A stretch of DNA of 64,000 nucleotides from an uncultured Sulfurovum sp. GTDB taxonomy: Bacteria; Campylobacterota; Campylobacteria; Campylobacterales; Sulfurovaceae. Below, piece by piece: positions 26,495-34,749 of the stretch (the stretch's first letter is position 1; each line of letters starts with the position of its first letter). The position numbers and the translations under genes are program-made. The stretch lies in contig CACVAU010000055.1 in the NCBI GenBank assembly GCA_902727915.1, forward strand, positions 1-64,000, in the 5' to 3' direction. The notes under the pieces were generated by a model, which saw only the letters and a program-made list of their open reading frames with translations, did not search any database and was not told the origin of the DNA.

Positions 26495-27256
26495 TTACAT
26501 ATTTAAATTATCAAACCCCTCATACCTTTTAAAAGATAACAAATATAAGCTTTTTAACATATTTCTGTCAATGTCTTTCAACTCATCAAAAACATTATTT
26601 TCAAGCACTCTTTCTTTTATATCTTTCAAAACGTCATCGATAACGATAGGTAAAATCTCAACAAGTTCTTTAAATGCCTCTCTCTCACCTGTAACAATCT
26701 CATAAAACTTATCAATAGAAACTCTCCTAATTTGTTCATGTACTGTCAATACCTCATCTAACGAAACTTTCCATGCTATATTTTGAGAATTCATCGCAAT
26801 AACTTCAACTAAATAACATTGACTATCCCTATCTTTTATTAATTGGCTTTGCATTCTCATAAAAGTTTTTTGTGAAGAAGATGAATTCATTGTATTATGT
26901 TTATTTTTCATCTCAACATAAATCTTATCAGCTTCATTTACTATATCAAAACCCTTTTTAGGAACATGCCACTTTGTCAATTTTGTATCTTGATTACAAA
27001 TATACTTAAAAATATTTTGTTGAAAATAACCAATATGATTACTATTTGATTTATCTATCTGTCGTACAGATTCCATCTCAATAATCTCTTCTATACTTTT
27101 ATCATAAATTTTAGCATCAAAAGTTAACTTTATTGGATCAATCAAATTTTTATTAAATTCTTGAAGATTTATTTTAAACCTATATTTTTCAATGGTCTCT
27201 TGTACATGTTGATATAAATCTTCATCACTAATAAAATTTAAATTGTACTCTCTCAC
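26495..27256 (-). CDS. Type II restriction endonuclease, Eco47II/Sau96I family
   Basis: A 253-residue protein very like the Eco47II family, whose members cut GGNCC. Recognisable blocks are FISDEDLYQHVQETIEKYRF at the start, NLIDPIKLTFDAKIY, RQIDKSNSNHIGYFQQNIFKY, GFDIVNEADKIYVEMKNKHNTM (the D...ExK nuclease core), QCYLVEVIA and IRRVSIDKFYEIVTG. The start is GTG at 27256 with AAAAAAGGATAG upstream, three bases after the methylase stop, so both are made from one transcript. The recognition site GGNCC is inferred from the family. Confidence 0.88.
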   Translation of the reverse strand: MREYNLNFISDEDLYQHVQETIEKYRFKINLQEFNKNLIDPIKLTFDAKIYDKSIEEIIEMESVRQIDKSNSNHIGYFQQNIFKYICNQDTKLTKWHVPKKGFDIVNEADKIYVEMKNKHNTMNSSSSQKTFMRMQSQLIKDRDSQCYLVEVIAMNSQNIAWKVSLDEVLTVHEQIRRVSIDKFYEIVTGEREAFKELVEILPIVIDDVLKDIKERVLENNVFDELKDIDRNMLKSLYLLSFKRYEGFDNLNM

Positions 27257-27259
27257 TTT

Positions 27260-28288
27260 CTATCCTTTTTTTAATTTATCCAAATATTGAATAATTGATA
27301 ATCCAACTTCTTTGGCTAAGTTAACAGGTACAGCATTACCAATTTGCTTATACTGCTCTGCCATAGAACCTTCAAAAATCCAGCTATCAGGAAAAGATTG
27401 AATCCGTGCATTTTCTCTTACAGAAAAAGGTCTTAACTCATCAGGGTGACAACGTTCTGTTTGTTTTTGAGAAGGCGTACAAAGTACAGTTAAACCAGCT
27501 TCTCCCCAAGAAAGTCGTCTTGCAATCCCTGTTCTTCCTCCACCCATAAAATAAGTTGTTTTCATATAATCTCGTGCTACATCATCAGGTAAATCTCTCC
27601 AACAACCTCCTGGCTTCACATGTTTTAAAACTTCTTTTTTCTTATCATTGTACTTAGCACAAAAAGAAGCAGGAACATCTTGCAAAACATCTTTTAATGT
27701 GAGTTTATAATCATAAGGCTCAGGAAATTTAAAACTTTCACCTATCTGTTCTTTAATATCTGTTCTAACCCCAATAATAATAATTCTTTGTCTTTTTTGA
27801 GCGACACCATACTCTACAGAATTCAATACTTTATATTCAACGACATAACCTACCTCTTCAAAAATCTCAATCATTGTCTTTAATGTTCGACCTTTATCAT
27901 GTGTTGTTAAACCCTTAACATTTTCGGCAAAAAACATTTTCGGTTGTAACTCTCTTAAGATCTCTGCATAATCATAAAAAAGTGTTCCTCGTGTATCTTC
28001 TATCCCTAATCTATTCCCTGCATAAGAAAATGATTGGCAAGGGTAACCACCTGAAAGTAAATCTATCTCTTTATTTTCGTCTAAATATTGTGAAATACCT
28101 GTTTCCGATATTTTGGTAATATCTTCCTCGATTACCTTCCAATGAGGTCTATTCTTTCGTAATGTTTGTGAAGCCCATTTATTTATTTCAACTGTTGCTT
28201 CTGTCTTAAATCCTGCCTGTTCAAGACCTAAAGCCAATCCACCTGCACCAGCAAATAACTCTACAACATTGTATTGACTAGCATGCAT
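27260..28288 (-). CDS. DNA (cytosine-5-)-methyltransferase of the Eco47II-type system
   Basis: A 342-residue C5 methylase. Motif I VVELFAGAGGLALGLEQAGF, motif IV GGYPCQSFSYAG with the catalytic Cys, motif VI FFAENVKGL, motif VIII QKRQRIIIIGVR, and motifs IX-X RENARIQSFPDSW and YKQIGNAVPVNLA are complete. The short target-recognition region (TCHPDEL-type context after YFMGGGRTGIARRLSWGEAGLTVLCTPSQKQTERCHP) fits GGNCC methylases. It precedes the endonuclease gene, an order that lets protection come first. The start ATG at 28288 lacks a close ribosome site. Confidence 0.93.
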   Translation of the reverse strand: MHASQYNVVELFAGAGGLALGLEQAGFKTEATVEINKWASQTLRKNRPHWKVIEEDITKISETGISQYLDENKEIDLLSGGYPCQSFSYAGNRLGIEDTRGTLFYDYAEILRELQPKMFFAENVKGLTTHDKGRTLKTMIEIFEEVGYVVEYKVLNSVEYGVAQKRQRIIIIGVRTDIKEQIGESFKFPEPYDYKLTLKDVLQDVPASFCAKYNDKKKEVLKHVKPGGCWRDLPDDVARDYMKTTYFMGGGRTGIARRLSWGEAGLTVLCTPSQKQTERCHPDELRPFSVRENARIQSFPDSWIFEGSMAEQYKQIGNAVPVNLAKEVGLSIIQYLDKLKKG

Positions 28289-28399
28289 ACTTTTTACTTT
28301 ACTAATGATATTTTCCTTATATAATTAACTTCTTTTTAATAAACCAATTCTACCTAAAAGTTCAATAGACTCCTATAAACATGTCAAATTGTAATACTT

Positions 28400-29371
28400 T
28401 TACCCCAAAACAAAATCCCGAAAATACCCCTTAATACTCTCATTCAAACCATTCGCATTAAACATGATTAACTCTCGGTAATAACGCTGTAGTGTCTCCT
28501 CAGCTAAAATAGATTTGCCCCCTTTTAGCACCATCGCTGTCGTCACTATTTTTTGTACTAAAAAGAAAAGTTCAACTCGTAACTGTTCCATCTCTTCAGC
28601 TTCTTTTCCATTCATGAAGGCTTCTTTGACACGTTCCAGTTCTGCATCAAATTGCACTTTTAACGCTTCGTCTTTTAATTCCGTTAAAGCACCTAGACCC
28701 AAACCATATAAGGCAAAATGAATGGTTTTTGAAACGGAGCGTGATTTATTGTACGTACCCAAGGGTTGAAAGGAGATGACATCGTCTTCTTTTACAAAAA
28801 AATCATTTAACTCAATGTTCACCGTCGCCACACTCTCACCCACAAAACTTTCGGTAAGATCTGAAACTTGAAATGCATCTGAGCTTTTAAACGGTGCTAT
28901 GGCTTCGTACTCTTTGCCATCATGATGAAAACCTATTACCAAAGTATCGAAAACACCATAACCACTTGCCCATGAAAGTTTACCCGTGAGTTGGTAACCC
29001 TCCTCAAACTTTGTTGCTGAGACATGGGTAGTTGTTGCTCGTAAGTGGTTAATGGCAATTCCACAACGTTTTTGAAAGTAGGCTTCTCTTTGTTTAAAGT
29101 CACGCAGTAGCATAATGGTATTTCCAGCCAAAATTTGAATGGCTAAAAAAGCTAAACTTCCTGAGTATGGGGTGAGTGTTGAAAAGAGTATAAACTTGTA
29201 TTTGTTATGTTCTGAAAGTGCTACTTTATAAAGAGAAAAAACCTCATGATTGTACAAGATATCAAATGCCTCTTTTAACAGTTTCGGATTTGTGTCAAGT
29301 TCATGTAGAGGGAAAGTTTTAAGCTTCTCTATGGCGATTTTTAGATTTTCTTCATATTCTTCTATGTTCAT
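28400..29371 (-). CDS. Acyl-CoA-dehydrogenase-like flavoprotein
   Basis: About 323 residues with the acyl-CoA dehydrogenase fold: an N-terminal helical part, a middle beta segment (GIAINHLRATTTHVSATKFEEGYQLTGKLSWASGYGVFDTLVIGF, the FAD-binding block ending in the SWASGY that replaces the usual Trp-Ile-T/S motif), and a C-terminal four-helix bundle. It is shorter than true acyl-CoA dehydrogenases (about 380) and an obvious catalytic Glu is not visible, so the reaction is uncertain. A consensus TATAAT lies on the minus strand near 29395-29403, which rules out the longer frame start at 29422; ATG at 29371 or 29383 is likely. Divergent from the DUF3144 gene. Confidence 0.7.
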   Translation of the reverse strand: MNIEEYEENLKIAIEKLKTFPLHELDTNPKLLKEAFDILYNHEVFSLYKVALSEHNKYKFILFSTLTPYSGSLAFLAIQILAGNTIMLLRDFKQREAYFQKRCGIAINHLRATTTHVSATKFEEGYQLTGKLSWASGYGVFDTLVIGFHHDGKEYEAIAPFKSSDAFQVSDLTESFVGESVATVNIELNDFFVKEDDVISFQPLGTYNKSRSVSKTIHFALYGLGLGALTELKDEALKVQFDAELERVKEAFMNGKEAEEMEQLRVELFFLVQKIVTTAMVLKGGKSILAEETLQRYYRELIMFNANGLNESIKGYFRDFVLG

Positions 29372-29394
29372 TCTTTTACCCATGTTTTTTGAAA

Positions 29395-29403
29395 AGATTA
29401 TAC
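29395..29403 (-). promoter_or_regulatory. -10 element of the acyl-CoA-dehydrogenase-like gene
   Basis: Read on the minus strand, GGTATAATC contains a consensus TATAAT some 25 bases before the chosen start codon. It helps decide the start, because an upstream in-frame ATG at 29422 would lie before the transcript begins. Confidence 0.55.
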
Positions 29404-29473
29404 CCTTAATACATCGAAACATATACTTAAGTTAAATTCAGTAAAATTCACCCATAAAATACAAGGATATACA

Positions 29474-29797
29474 ATGGCAGAAGAACAAACACAACCATTA
29501 GACGACAAGTTTTACGAAAGAGCTGATAGTTTCATTAACTTAGCGAATGAAGCAATCACAAGAGAAGAAGCAAGTGCTGGACAAATAGCAAACTCTTTAA
29601 TGTTTGCAGGTTCACGTTTTAATGCTTGGGTTACAGCAGCTGGTTACCAAAAAGGTGAAGACTTAGCAAAAGAAAAAGAAGCAATCCTAGAATTCTTTAC
29701 GGAACAATACAAATTAATGCTTTCAGAAAACATTGACTCTTATGTTAACAACTTTAACGAATACCTAGGGTATTCAAAGGAGAATTTTAAAAAGTAA
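29474..29797 (+). CDS. DUF3144-domain protein
   Basis: A 107-residue cytoplasmic protein of the DUF3144 family, marked by DKFYERADSFINLANEAI, the SLMFAGSRFNAWVTAAG block, and the amphipathic tail FFTEQYKLMLSENIDSYVNNF. All-helical; function unknown in the family. ATG at 29474 with ACAAGGATATACA upstream. It converges on the comF-like gene. Confidence 0.85.
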   Translation: MAEEQTQPLDDKFYERADSFINLANEAITREEASAGQIANSLMFAGSRFNAWVTAAGYQKGEDLAKEKEAILEFFTEQYKLMLSENIDSYVNNFNEYLGYSKENFKK

Positions 29798-29808
29798 GTA
29801 TAAAATTT

Positions 29809-30405
29809 CTATTCCCACGTTACACTTGCCAAAGTTAAAGCAAAAAGAACCTCAACTCCATTTTGCTTTAACGTTCGAGTAGCCTCTTGTAAAGTTGTGC
29901 CTGTGGTAACAATGTCATCAACCAAAATAACTTCCACTCCTTTTTTACCTGTATAAATAAAGTCTCTAGGATTTTTTAAACGAAACTGTAAAGTTTTTCC
30001 TGAATAAGTGTTTTTGTTTTTCGCCATAAGTTTCGCATGTTCAACTTTAACGTTTTTAGTTTTCATTTCATGGGTAAGTAAAGCCACGTGAGCATAACCT
30101 GATTTTACATTTTCATCAATGCCCACAACATAAATTATGCTACTATCCTCTTTCATGAAGTTTTTTATGAAAGGTTTAAAAGAGAGTTCGGCCAATGCTT
30201 TATAGAGTTTAAAGCCTTGTGGCGTATGTTTTGTCAAAAGTAAATCTTCAATATTTTGATATTTAAAAAAGCTATAAACTTCTAGGGAACCAAATGTTCT
30301 CTTAGAAATGCTGGGTTGAAGTAAATTAGTCTGACATTTTTTACAAAATGTTGAAAAACTTAATTTATGACAAGAAAAACAACGCATGGTTTCTGTTCGA
30401 TACAA
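29809..30405 (-). CDS. ComF-family phosphoribosyltransferase-like protein
   Basis: A 198-residue protein with an N-terminal zinc ribbon (CFSCHKLSFSTFCKKCQ) and a type I phosphoribosyltransferase domain ending in the PRPP loop VEVILVDDIVTTGTTLQEATRTL. In naturally competent bacteria ComF acts in DNA uptake or processing; elsewhere the role is unclear. The ATG is at 30405, with the family start near MRCFSCHK (residue 9) also possible. It lies six bases downstream of the CopD-like gene on the same strand. Confidence 0.88.
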   Translation of the reverse strand: MYRTETMRCFSCHKLSFSTFCKKCQTNLLQPSISKRTFGSLEVYSFFKYQNIEDLLLTKHTPQGFKLYKALAELSFKPFIKNFMKEDSSIIYVVGIDENVKSGYAHVALLTHEMKTKNVKVEHAKLMAKNKNTYSGKTLQFRLKNPRDFIYTGKKGVEVILVDDIVTTGTTLQEATRTLKQNGVEVLFALTLASVTWE

Positions 30406-30411
30406 TCAAAG

Positions 30412-30861
30412 CTATAAAATGTCTCTTAAGACGATGGCATAATGTAAAATAATGAAATTTAAAATAAAAATCCCTAATGAAGAGCCACGTGACAACAATG
30501 TTTCAAAACGTGTTCGCTCCTTACCATTGGTTCTAAAAGCAATGCGTAGATGTATAATGGTTATAACGGTCATAATAGCTACTAAAACCAACTTTTCACG
30601 TAAAGCATCAATAACTCTATTCTGTACATCAAAGTTAAAAAGTACTTCTATCATGTTATTTTCAAAAATCATCCATATACCTGTACCAATCAACAGTACT
30701 AAAACTACCATTTCAAAATAACCAAAAATTGGACCTATACGAGGGTAAACTAATTTTTGATCCTCTTTATTTTTCAATGAAAGTCCTAAAACAAACATAA
30801 AAACAGCACCACCAATCCATGAAATAGCAGCAATAAGATGTAAATGTATTCCCCAACCCAA
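30412..30861 (-). CDS. CopD-like four-helix membrane protein
   Basis: A 149-residue integral membrane protein with helices at about 4-24, 45-68, 88-106 and 127-146. The opening HLHLIAAISWIGGAVFM and the later VAIMTVITIIHLRIAF carry histidines as in CopD/DUF2269-type proteins, a group linked to copper handling or heme/quinone binding. There is no CopC partner, so the role is open. TTG start at 30861 with AAGG seven bases upstream; it is probably co-transcribed with the comF-like gene. Confidence 0.7.
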   Translation of the reverse strand: MGWGIHLHLIAAISWIGGAVFMFVLGLSLKNKEDQKLVYPRIGPIFGYFEMVVLVLLIGTGIWMIFENNMIEVLFNFDVQNRVIDALREKLVLVAIMTVITIIHLRIAFRTNGKERTRFETLLSRGSSLGIFILNFIILHYAIVLRDIL

Positions 30862-30929
30862 ACTCTAACCTTTTTAAAATAAACTAATGCTATTATACAC
30901 AGTTTAAAACATATACAAAAGGAAAAAAC

Positions 30930-32252
30930 TTGAAAAGAAATAAAAGTTATATTTATAAATACTTATTAACAATAATTCTCTTACTGATATTGACTTCATG
31001 CACCTCACCCTCACTAAAACTTAACCTAAAAAAAAGTGACAAATACCGTTTAATTTGGAATGATAATCCAATGAACACCATGACTGTTGCATGGAATCAA
31101 TATCAGGGAACAGCCCTACTACATTATGGATTAACCCTAAAAACCAAACAAAAAGCTACAGTAGTTCGTAAAACTGAATATCGAGGAATGAATAACCATT
31201 TTGTTCGACTTAAAAGTTTAAAAGCTGACTCAAAATATTACTTTAAAATCTGTACTGAAAATGATTGTTCTAAAACCATGTATTTTAAAACAGCCCCTTC
31301 AAATAATGAAGCCTTTACCTTTGTCGCTGGTGGTGACTCCAGAACCATTCCAAGAGGACGCATACGAGGAAATATACTGATCTCTAAAATACGACCTCTA
31401 TTCATTGCCCATGGAGGAGACTATACAGCCGAGGGAACAAGTAATGAATGGAAAAGATGGCTGGATGAATGGCAACAAACCATCAGTGATGATGGACGTA
31501 TCTACCCTTTACTACTAACCCATGGAAACCATGAAAACCGTGATGCACACATGTTAAACAAACTCTTTGATGTACCCAACAAAGATGTCTATTCAAAAAT
31601 TGACTTTAACTTCTTGTCTCTCTATACCCTCAACACAGAATTAGAACATGGTGTGGGTTATTATGATATGGTTTCTAAAGAGAAATGGAGACATCATAAA
31701 CGATGGGATAAACAAACCAAATGGCTCAAAGAAACATTAGAAAAAGATGTAAAGCCTTGGAAAGTTCTCTCTTATCACCGACCTTTACGCCCTCATAAAA
31801 AAAGTAAATCAGAAGGACGCTTACGCTACCTAGACTGGTCGCCACTCTTTTACAAGCATGGCGTACAACTTGCCATAGAGTGTGATTCACACTTAGTAAA
31901 GTATACCCATCCACTCAAACCTGATTTATTTGGAGATGAAGGTTTTGTCATTGACAAAGAAAAAGGAACAACATTCATAGGAGAAGGAAGCTGGGGAGCC
32001 CCAACACGTAATAATGATGATAACAAGTCATGGACACTCGACTCTGCTAAATTTTGGCAATTTAAACTCATAACAGCATCACCTGAAAGTCTAAAAATTC
32101 GTACCGTGAAGTTTGGAGATGAAGAGACAGAGTATAACCCAAATGAAGTAGAAGCACTTACTCAAAAAGAGCAAGATAGCAACCCTAGAGCAATTCCTAA
32201 AAATCTTGATTTATGGGATTCTAAAGTAGGAAAAGTATTAGAGTTAAAATAG
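30930..32252 (+). CDS. Purple-acid-phosphatase-like metallophosphoesterase lipoprotein
   Basis: A 440-residue exported lipoprotein: signal segment YLLTIILLLILTSC with the lipobox Cys, a fibronectin-like N-terminal domain of purple acid phosphatases (residues 40-125: PMNTMTVAWNQYQGTALLHYG), then the calcineurin-like phosphoesterase core with FVAGGDSRT, IAHGGDYTAEG, THGNHENRD and SYHRPLRPH supplying the dinuclear metal ligands. It probably releases phosphate from external organic phosphates. TTG start at 30930 preceded by AAAAGGAAAAAA. It converges on thrC, with a strong palindromic terminator between. Confidence 0.88.
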   Translation: MKRNKSYIYKYLLTIILLLILTSCTSPSLKLNLKKSDKYRLIWNDNPMNTMTVAWNQYQGTALLHYGLTLKTKQKATVVRKTEYRGMNNHFVRLKSLKADSKYYFKICTENDCSKTMYFKTAPSNNEAFTFVAGGDSRTIPRGRIRGNILISKIRPLFIAHGGDYTAEGTSNEWKRWLDEWQQTISDDGRIYPLLLTHGNHENRDAHMLNKLFDVPNKDVYSKIDFNFLSLYTLNTELEHGVGYYDMVSKEKWRHHKRWDKQTKWLKETLEKDVKPWKVLSYHRPLRPHKKSKSEGRLRYLDWSPLFYKHGVQLAIECDSHLVKYTHPLKPDLFGDEGFVIDKEKGTTFIGEGSWGAPTRNNDDNKSWTLDSAKFWQFKLITASPESLKIRTVKFGDEETEYNPNEVEALTQKEQDSNPRAIPKNLDLWDSKVGKVLELK

Positions 32253-32261
32253 TCTAATTAA

Positions 32262-32291
32262 GGCTTTTGTAGGACTAGTCCTACGAGCCTA
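32262..32291. terminator. Palindromic bidirectional terminator (REP-like)
   Basis: A near-perfect palindrome (aggcttttGTAGGACTAG and its complement) lies between two convergent genes. The inner 16 bases GTAGGACTAGTCCTAC are fully symmetric and contain a GTAG foot like the REP units, so it may serve both roles. Confidence 0.7.
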
Positions 32292-32306
32292 GAGCTGAAG
32301 TTACTT

Positions 32307-33794
32307 TTATAAAAACGTAAGCATCTCTTTTTGAATATCTTCTTTTTCTACAATTACCGTATGTTTAATCTCTTTAGCAAAAAGACCATCTATCATCTCT
32401 GGTGAAGTTACATTCGTATTGTTTTTAATCCACTCAATCGCAGCTGTATCCTCAGTAATGTCAGCTTGACCTAAGGCTCTAGCAACCGTTGGTGAGAACT
32501 TTGTCCACTCTGCTGTAGAGTACACAATGGTCTTTAAATCTTTAGTCGCATCTTTTTCATAGGACTTCATACACGTTGCTGTATGAGGATCCATAATGTA
32601 ACCACTCTTATTAAATTCATTTCCTTTGGCATACTTAGCAATGTACGCTTCACACTGATCATCTTCTGAGTACGTCGCAGCAAAGTCAGCTTGGATAGAG
32701 GCTATCTCTTCTTTTGTCATGCTAAATTTATTTTTACTATTTAAATCATCCATCAATTCTTTAGTACGTTCTGCACCAAACTTATGGAAAATAATTCTTT
32801 CAATGTTTGAACTTTTTAAAATGTCCATCGCTGGTGATTCTGTTTTGATTAACTCACGTGTTGTTAAGTCATATTCACCATTTTCTATCCAGTCTGTTAA
32901 AATGTTATTTACATTTGAAGAGATAAGAATTTTCTCTACGGGAAGACCAGCTTCTTTTGCGTAGTAACCACCCAATGCATTACCAAAGTTTCCTGATGGC
33001 ACAACCAAGTAAACATTTTCACCCATTTTAATCTCATTTTTACGAACAAGCTCAAGGTACGAATGAATATGGTAAATGGTTTGGAAAATAATTCGACCAA
33101 AGTTTACAGAGTTCGCAGCCGAAAGCTTAATGTTTCTACTTGCTAATTCTTCTTTGAAATCTTCTGATGCGAGTAAAGCTTTTAGTGTGTTTTGCGTATC
33201 ATCAAAGTTTCCATGAACACCAATTACTTTTAAGTTTTCTGCTTCTTCCGTAACCATTTGAAGACGTTGAACATCCGATGTTCCACCATCTGGGTAAAGA
33301 CAGGCTACTTGAATGTTCTCTTGATTTTTAAAGGTCTCTAACGTTGCTGGTCCAGTGTCCCCAGACGTTGCAGCCATAATAAGATAGTTTTCTTTTCTTT
33401 TCTGAGCTTCTTTTGCCAATACATAACCAAATGGTTGTAATGCCATGTCTTTAAAAGCACGTGTTGGTCCATGGTAAAGTTCAGACACAAAACAGTCATC
33501 TTCAATCTTAGAAAGAGGCACAGGGTTTGAAGGGTCATCAAAATCATCGTAACGCGAAAGTGCTTCGGTTAATATCGCTTCATCAATGTCAATGTCAAAG
33601 CCTTGAAGTACAGCCAATGCCAGTGTTTTATAGTGAGAATCAATATGAGCTGTTAGAAACTCGGTGTCAAAAACTGGTAAAAATTCAGGTACATAAATAC
33701 CACCATAACTAGCACTCGGACTTAAAATAGCCTCTGAGAAATTTACTTTTTCTGCTTTTTTTCCATCATTACCACGTGTCTCTATAAATTGCAT
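32307..33794 (-). CDS. thrC: Threonine synthase
   Basis: A 495-residue PLP enzyme that turns O-phosphohomoserine into threonine; long form of the family. The PLP lysine is in YHGPTRAFKDMALQ, the substrate/phosphate loop in AATSGDTGPATLE, and later VPSGNFGNALGGYYAKEAGLPV is the glycine-rich PLP-phosphate site. ATG at 33794. It stands alone; other threonine genes are not in the window. The phosphatase gene converges from the left. Confidence 0.96.
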   Translation of the reverse strand: MQFIETRGNDGKKAEKVNFSEAILSPSASYGGIYVPEFLPVFDTEFLTAHIDSHYKTLALAVLQGFDIDIDEAILTEALSRYDDFDDPSNPVPLSKIEDDCFVSELYHGPTRAFKDMALQPFGYVLAKEAQKRKENYLIMAATSGDTGPATLETFKNQENIQVACLYPDGGTSDVQRLQMVTEEAENLKVIGVHGNFDDTQNTLKALLASEDFKEELASRNIKLSAANSVNFGRIIFQTIYHIHSYLELVRKNEIKMGENVYLVVPSGNFGNALGGYYAKEAGLPVEKILISSNVNNILTDWIENGEYDLTTRELIKTESPAMDILKSSNIERIIFHKFGAERTKELMDDLNSKNKFSMTKEEIASIQADFAATYSEDDQCEAYIAKYAKGNEFNKSGYIMDPHTATCMKSYEKDATKDLKTIVYSTAEWTKFSPTVARALGQADITEDTAAIEWIKNNTNVTSPEMIDGLFAKEIKHTVIVEKEDIQKEMLTFL

Positions 33795-33942
33795 TTATTT
33801 ATCCTATAAAAATTATGTGGAATTATAGCTAAAGAAAAATAAATACTTAAATGTAATTAATAAAAGATAACAATAAGAAATTGTCTCTTAAATAAAAGTT
33901 CTTAAAAGCTATAATAAGTCTTAAAAAAATTTAAGGAACAAT

Positions 33943-34665
33943 ATGAACAAAATTAAATTAAGCTTATCTATAGTATCTACAGCCCTTATCTTTAACAGTT
34001 GTGCCATGAATGAAATGGGTGTCTCAGCTGGTATGGATTTATTAAAAGCAGCAACCGTTTCTAATGAACAAATGAAAAGTATGGCATTCTCAGCAGCAGC
34101 TGATATGGATGCAAAAAGTAATGTAGCACCTGATGGTAACAAATATGCTGAAAGGTTAAAAAGAATTACAAGTAATTTAAAAATACCACAAGGCTTAAAC
34201 TTGAACTATAAAGTTTATCTTGTTGATGAGATAAATGCCTTTGCCATGGCTGATGGAACAGTAAGGGTTTACAGTGGTCTTATGGACTTAATGACAGATG
34301 AAGAACTGCTATTCGTAATGGGTCATGAAATTGGTCATGTTCAACATGAACACTCAAAACAAGCATACAGGGTAGCTTATGCTGGACAAGCAACACGAAA
34401 AGCTGCAGCTTCCATTGGAGGAACAACAGGCTCTTTAGCACAAGGTGCTTTAGGTGGACTGGCTGAAAAGCTTCTTAATGCTCAATTCTCACAAAGTGAA
34501 GAAACTGAAGCTGATGAATTTGGATTACAATTTATGAAATTAAACAATATTAATCCTAATGCAGCTGTTTCAGCTTTAAAGAAATTAGGAGGAGGAGAAT
34601 CAAGTATGTTCTCTAGTCATCCAGGTTCAGCAGACAGAGCTGCCACAATTCAAAGTCAAATATAA
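33943..34665 (+). CDS. M48-family metalloprotease lipoprotein (LoiP/YggG type)
   Basis: A 240-residue lipoprotein: signal sequence ending in ALIFNSCAM (lipobox Cys), then an M48 peptidase domain with FVMGHEIGHVQHEHSKQA (HExxH zinc motif, about residues 127-131) and the third ligand in SEETEADEFGLQFM. The ending FSSHPGSADRAATI is also typical. Such proteases sit on the periplasmic side of the outer membrane and help with quality control. A TATAAT lies at 33910-33915, and ATG at 33943 has AAGGAACA upstream. Convergent with the amidase gene across a hairpin. Confidence 0.92.
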   Translation: MNKIKLSLSIVSTALIFNSCAMNEMGVSAGMDLLKAATVSNEQMKSMAFSAAADMDAKSNVAPDGNKYAERLKRITSNLKIPQGLNLNYKVYLVDEINAFAMADGTVRVYSGLMDLMTDEELLFVMGHEIGHVQHEHSKQAYRVAYAGQATRKAAASIGGTTGSLAQGALGGLAEKLLNAQFSQSEETEADEFGLQFMKLNNINPNAAVSALKKLGGGESSMFSSHPGSADRAATIQSQI

Positions 34666-34684
34666 AAAACCTCACTTACGATAC

Positions 34685-34727
34685 ATAGTTCCTACAAGAA
34701 AAAAGTATTTTTTCTTGTAGGGCTATA
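34685..34727. terminator. Bidirectional hairpin terminator (GTAG-type)
   Basis: A long stem (ATAG..CCTACAAGAAAAAA with its complement around GTA) between two convergent genes, giving a T-run on both strands. The base of the stem contains CTACAAG/CTTGTAG, so on each strand a GTAG is present as in the REP-like elements. Confidence 0.75.
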
Positions 34728-34749
34728 GCATTTTAAAGGCTACAAAATA

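Noticed and set aside
33338..33547. A 69-codon minus-strand frame inside thrC
   Set aside because: It is an alternative frame of the well-supported thrC gene with no start signal and no recognisable content.
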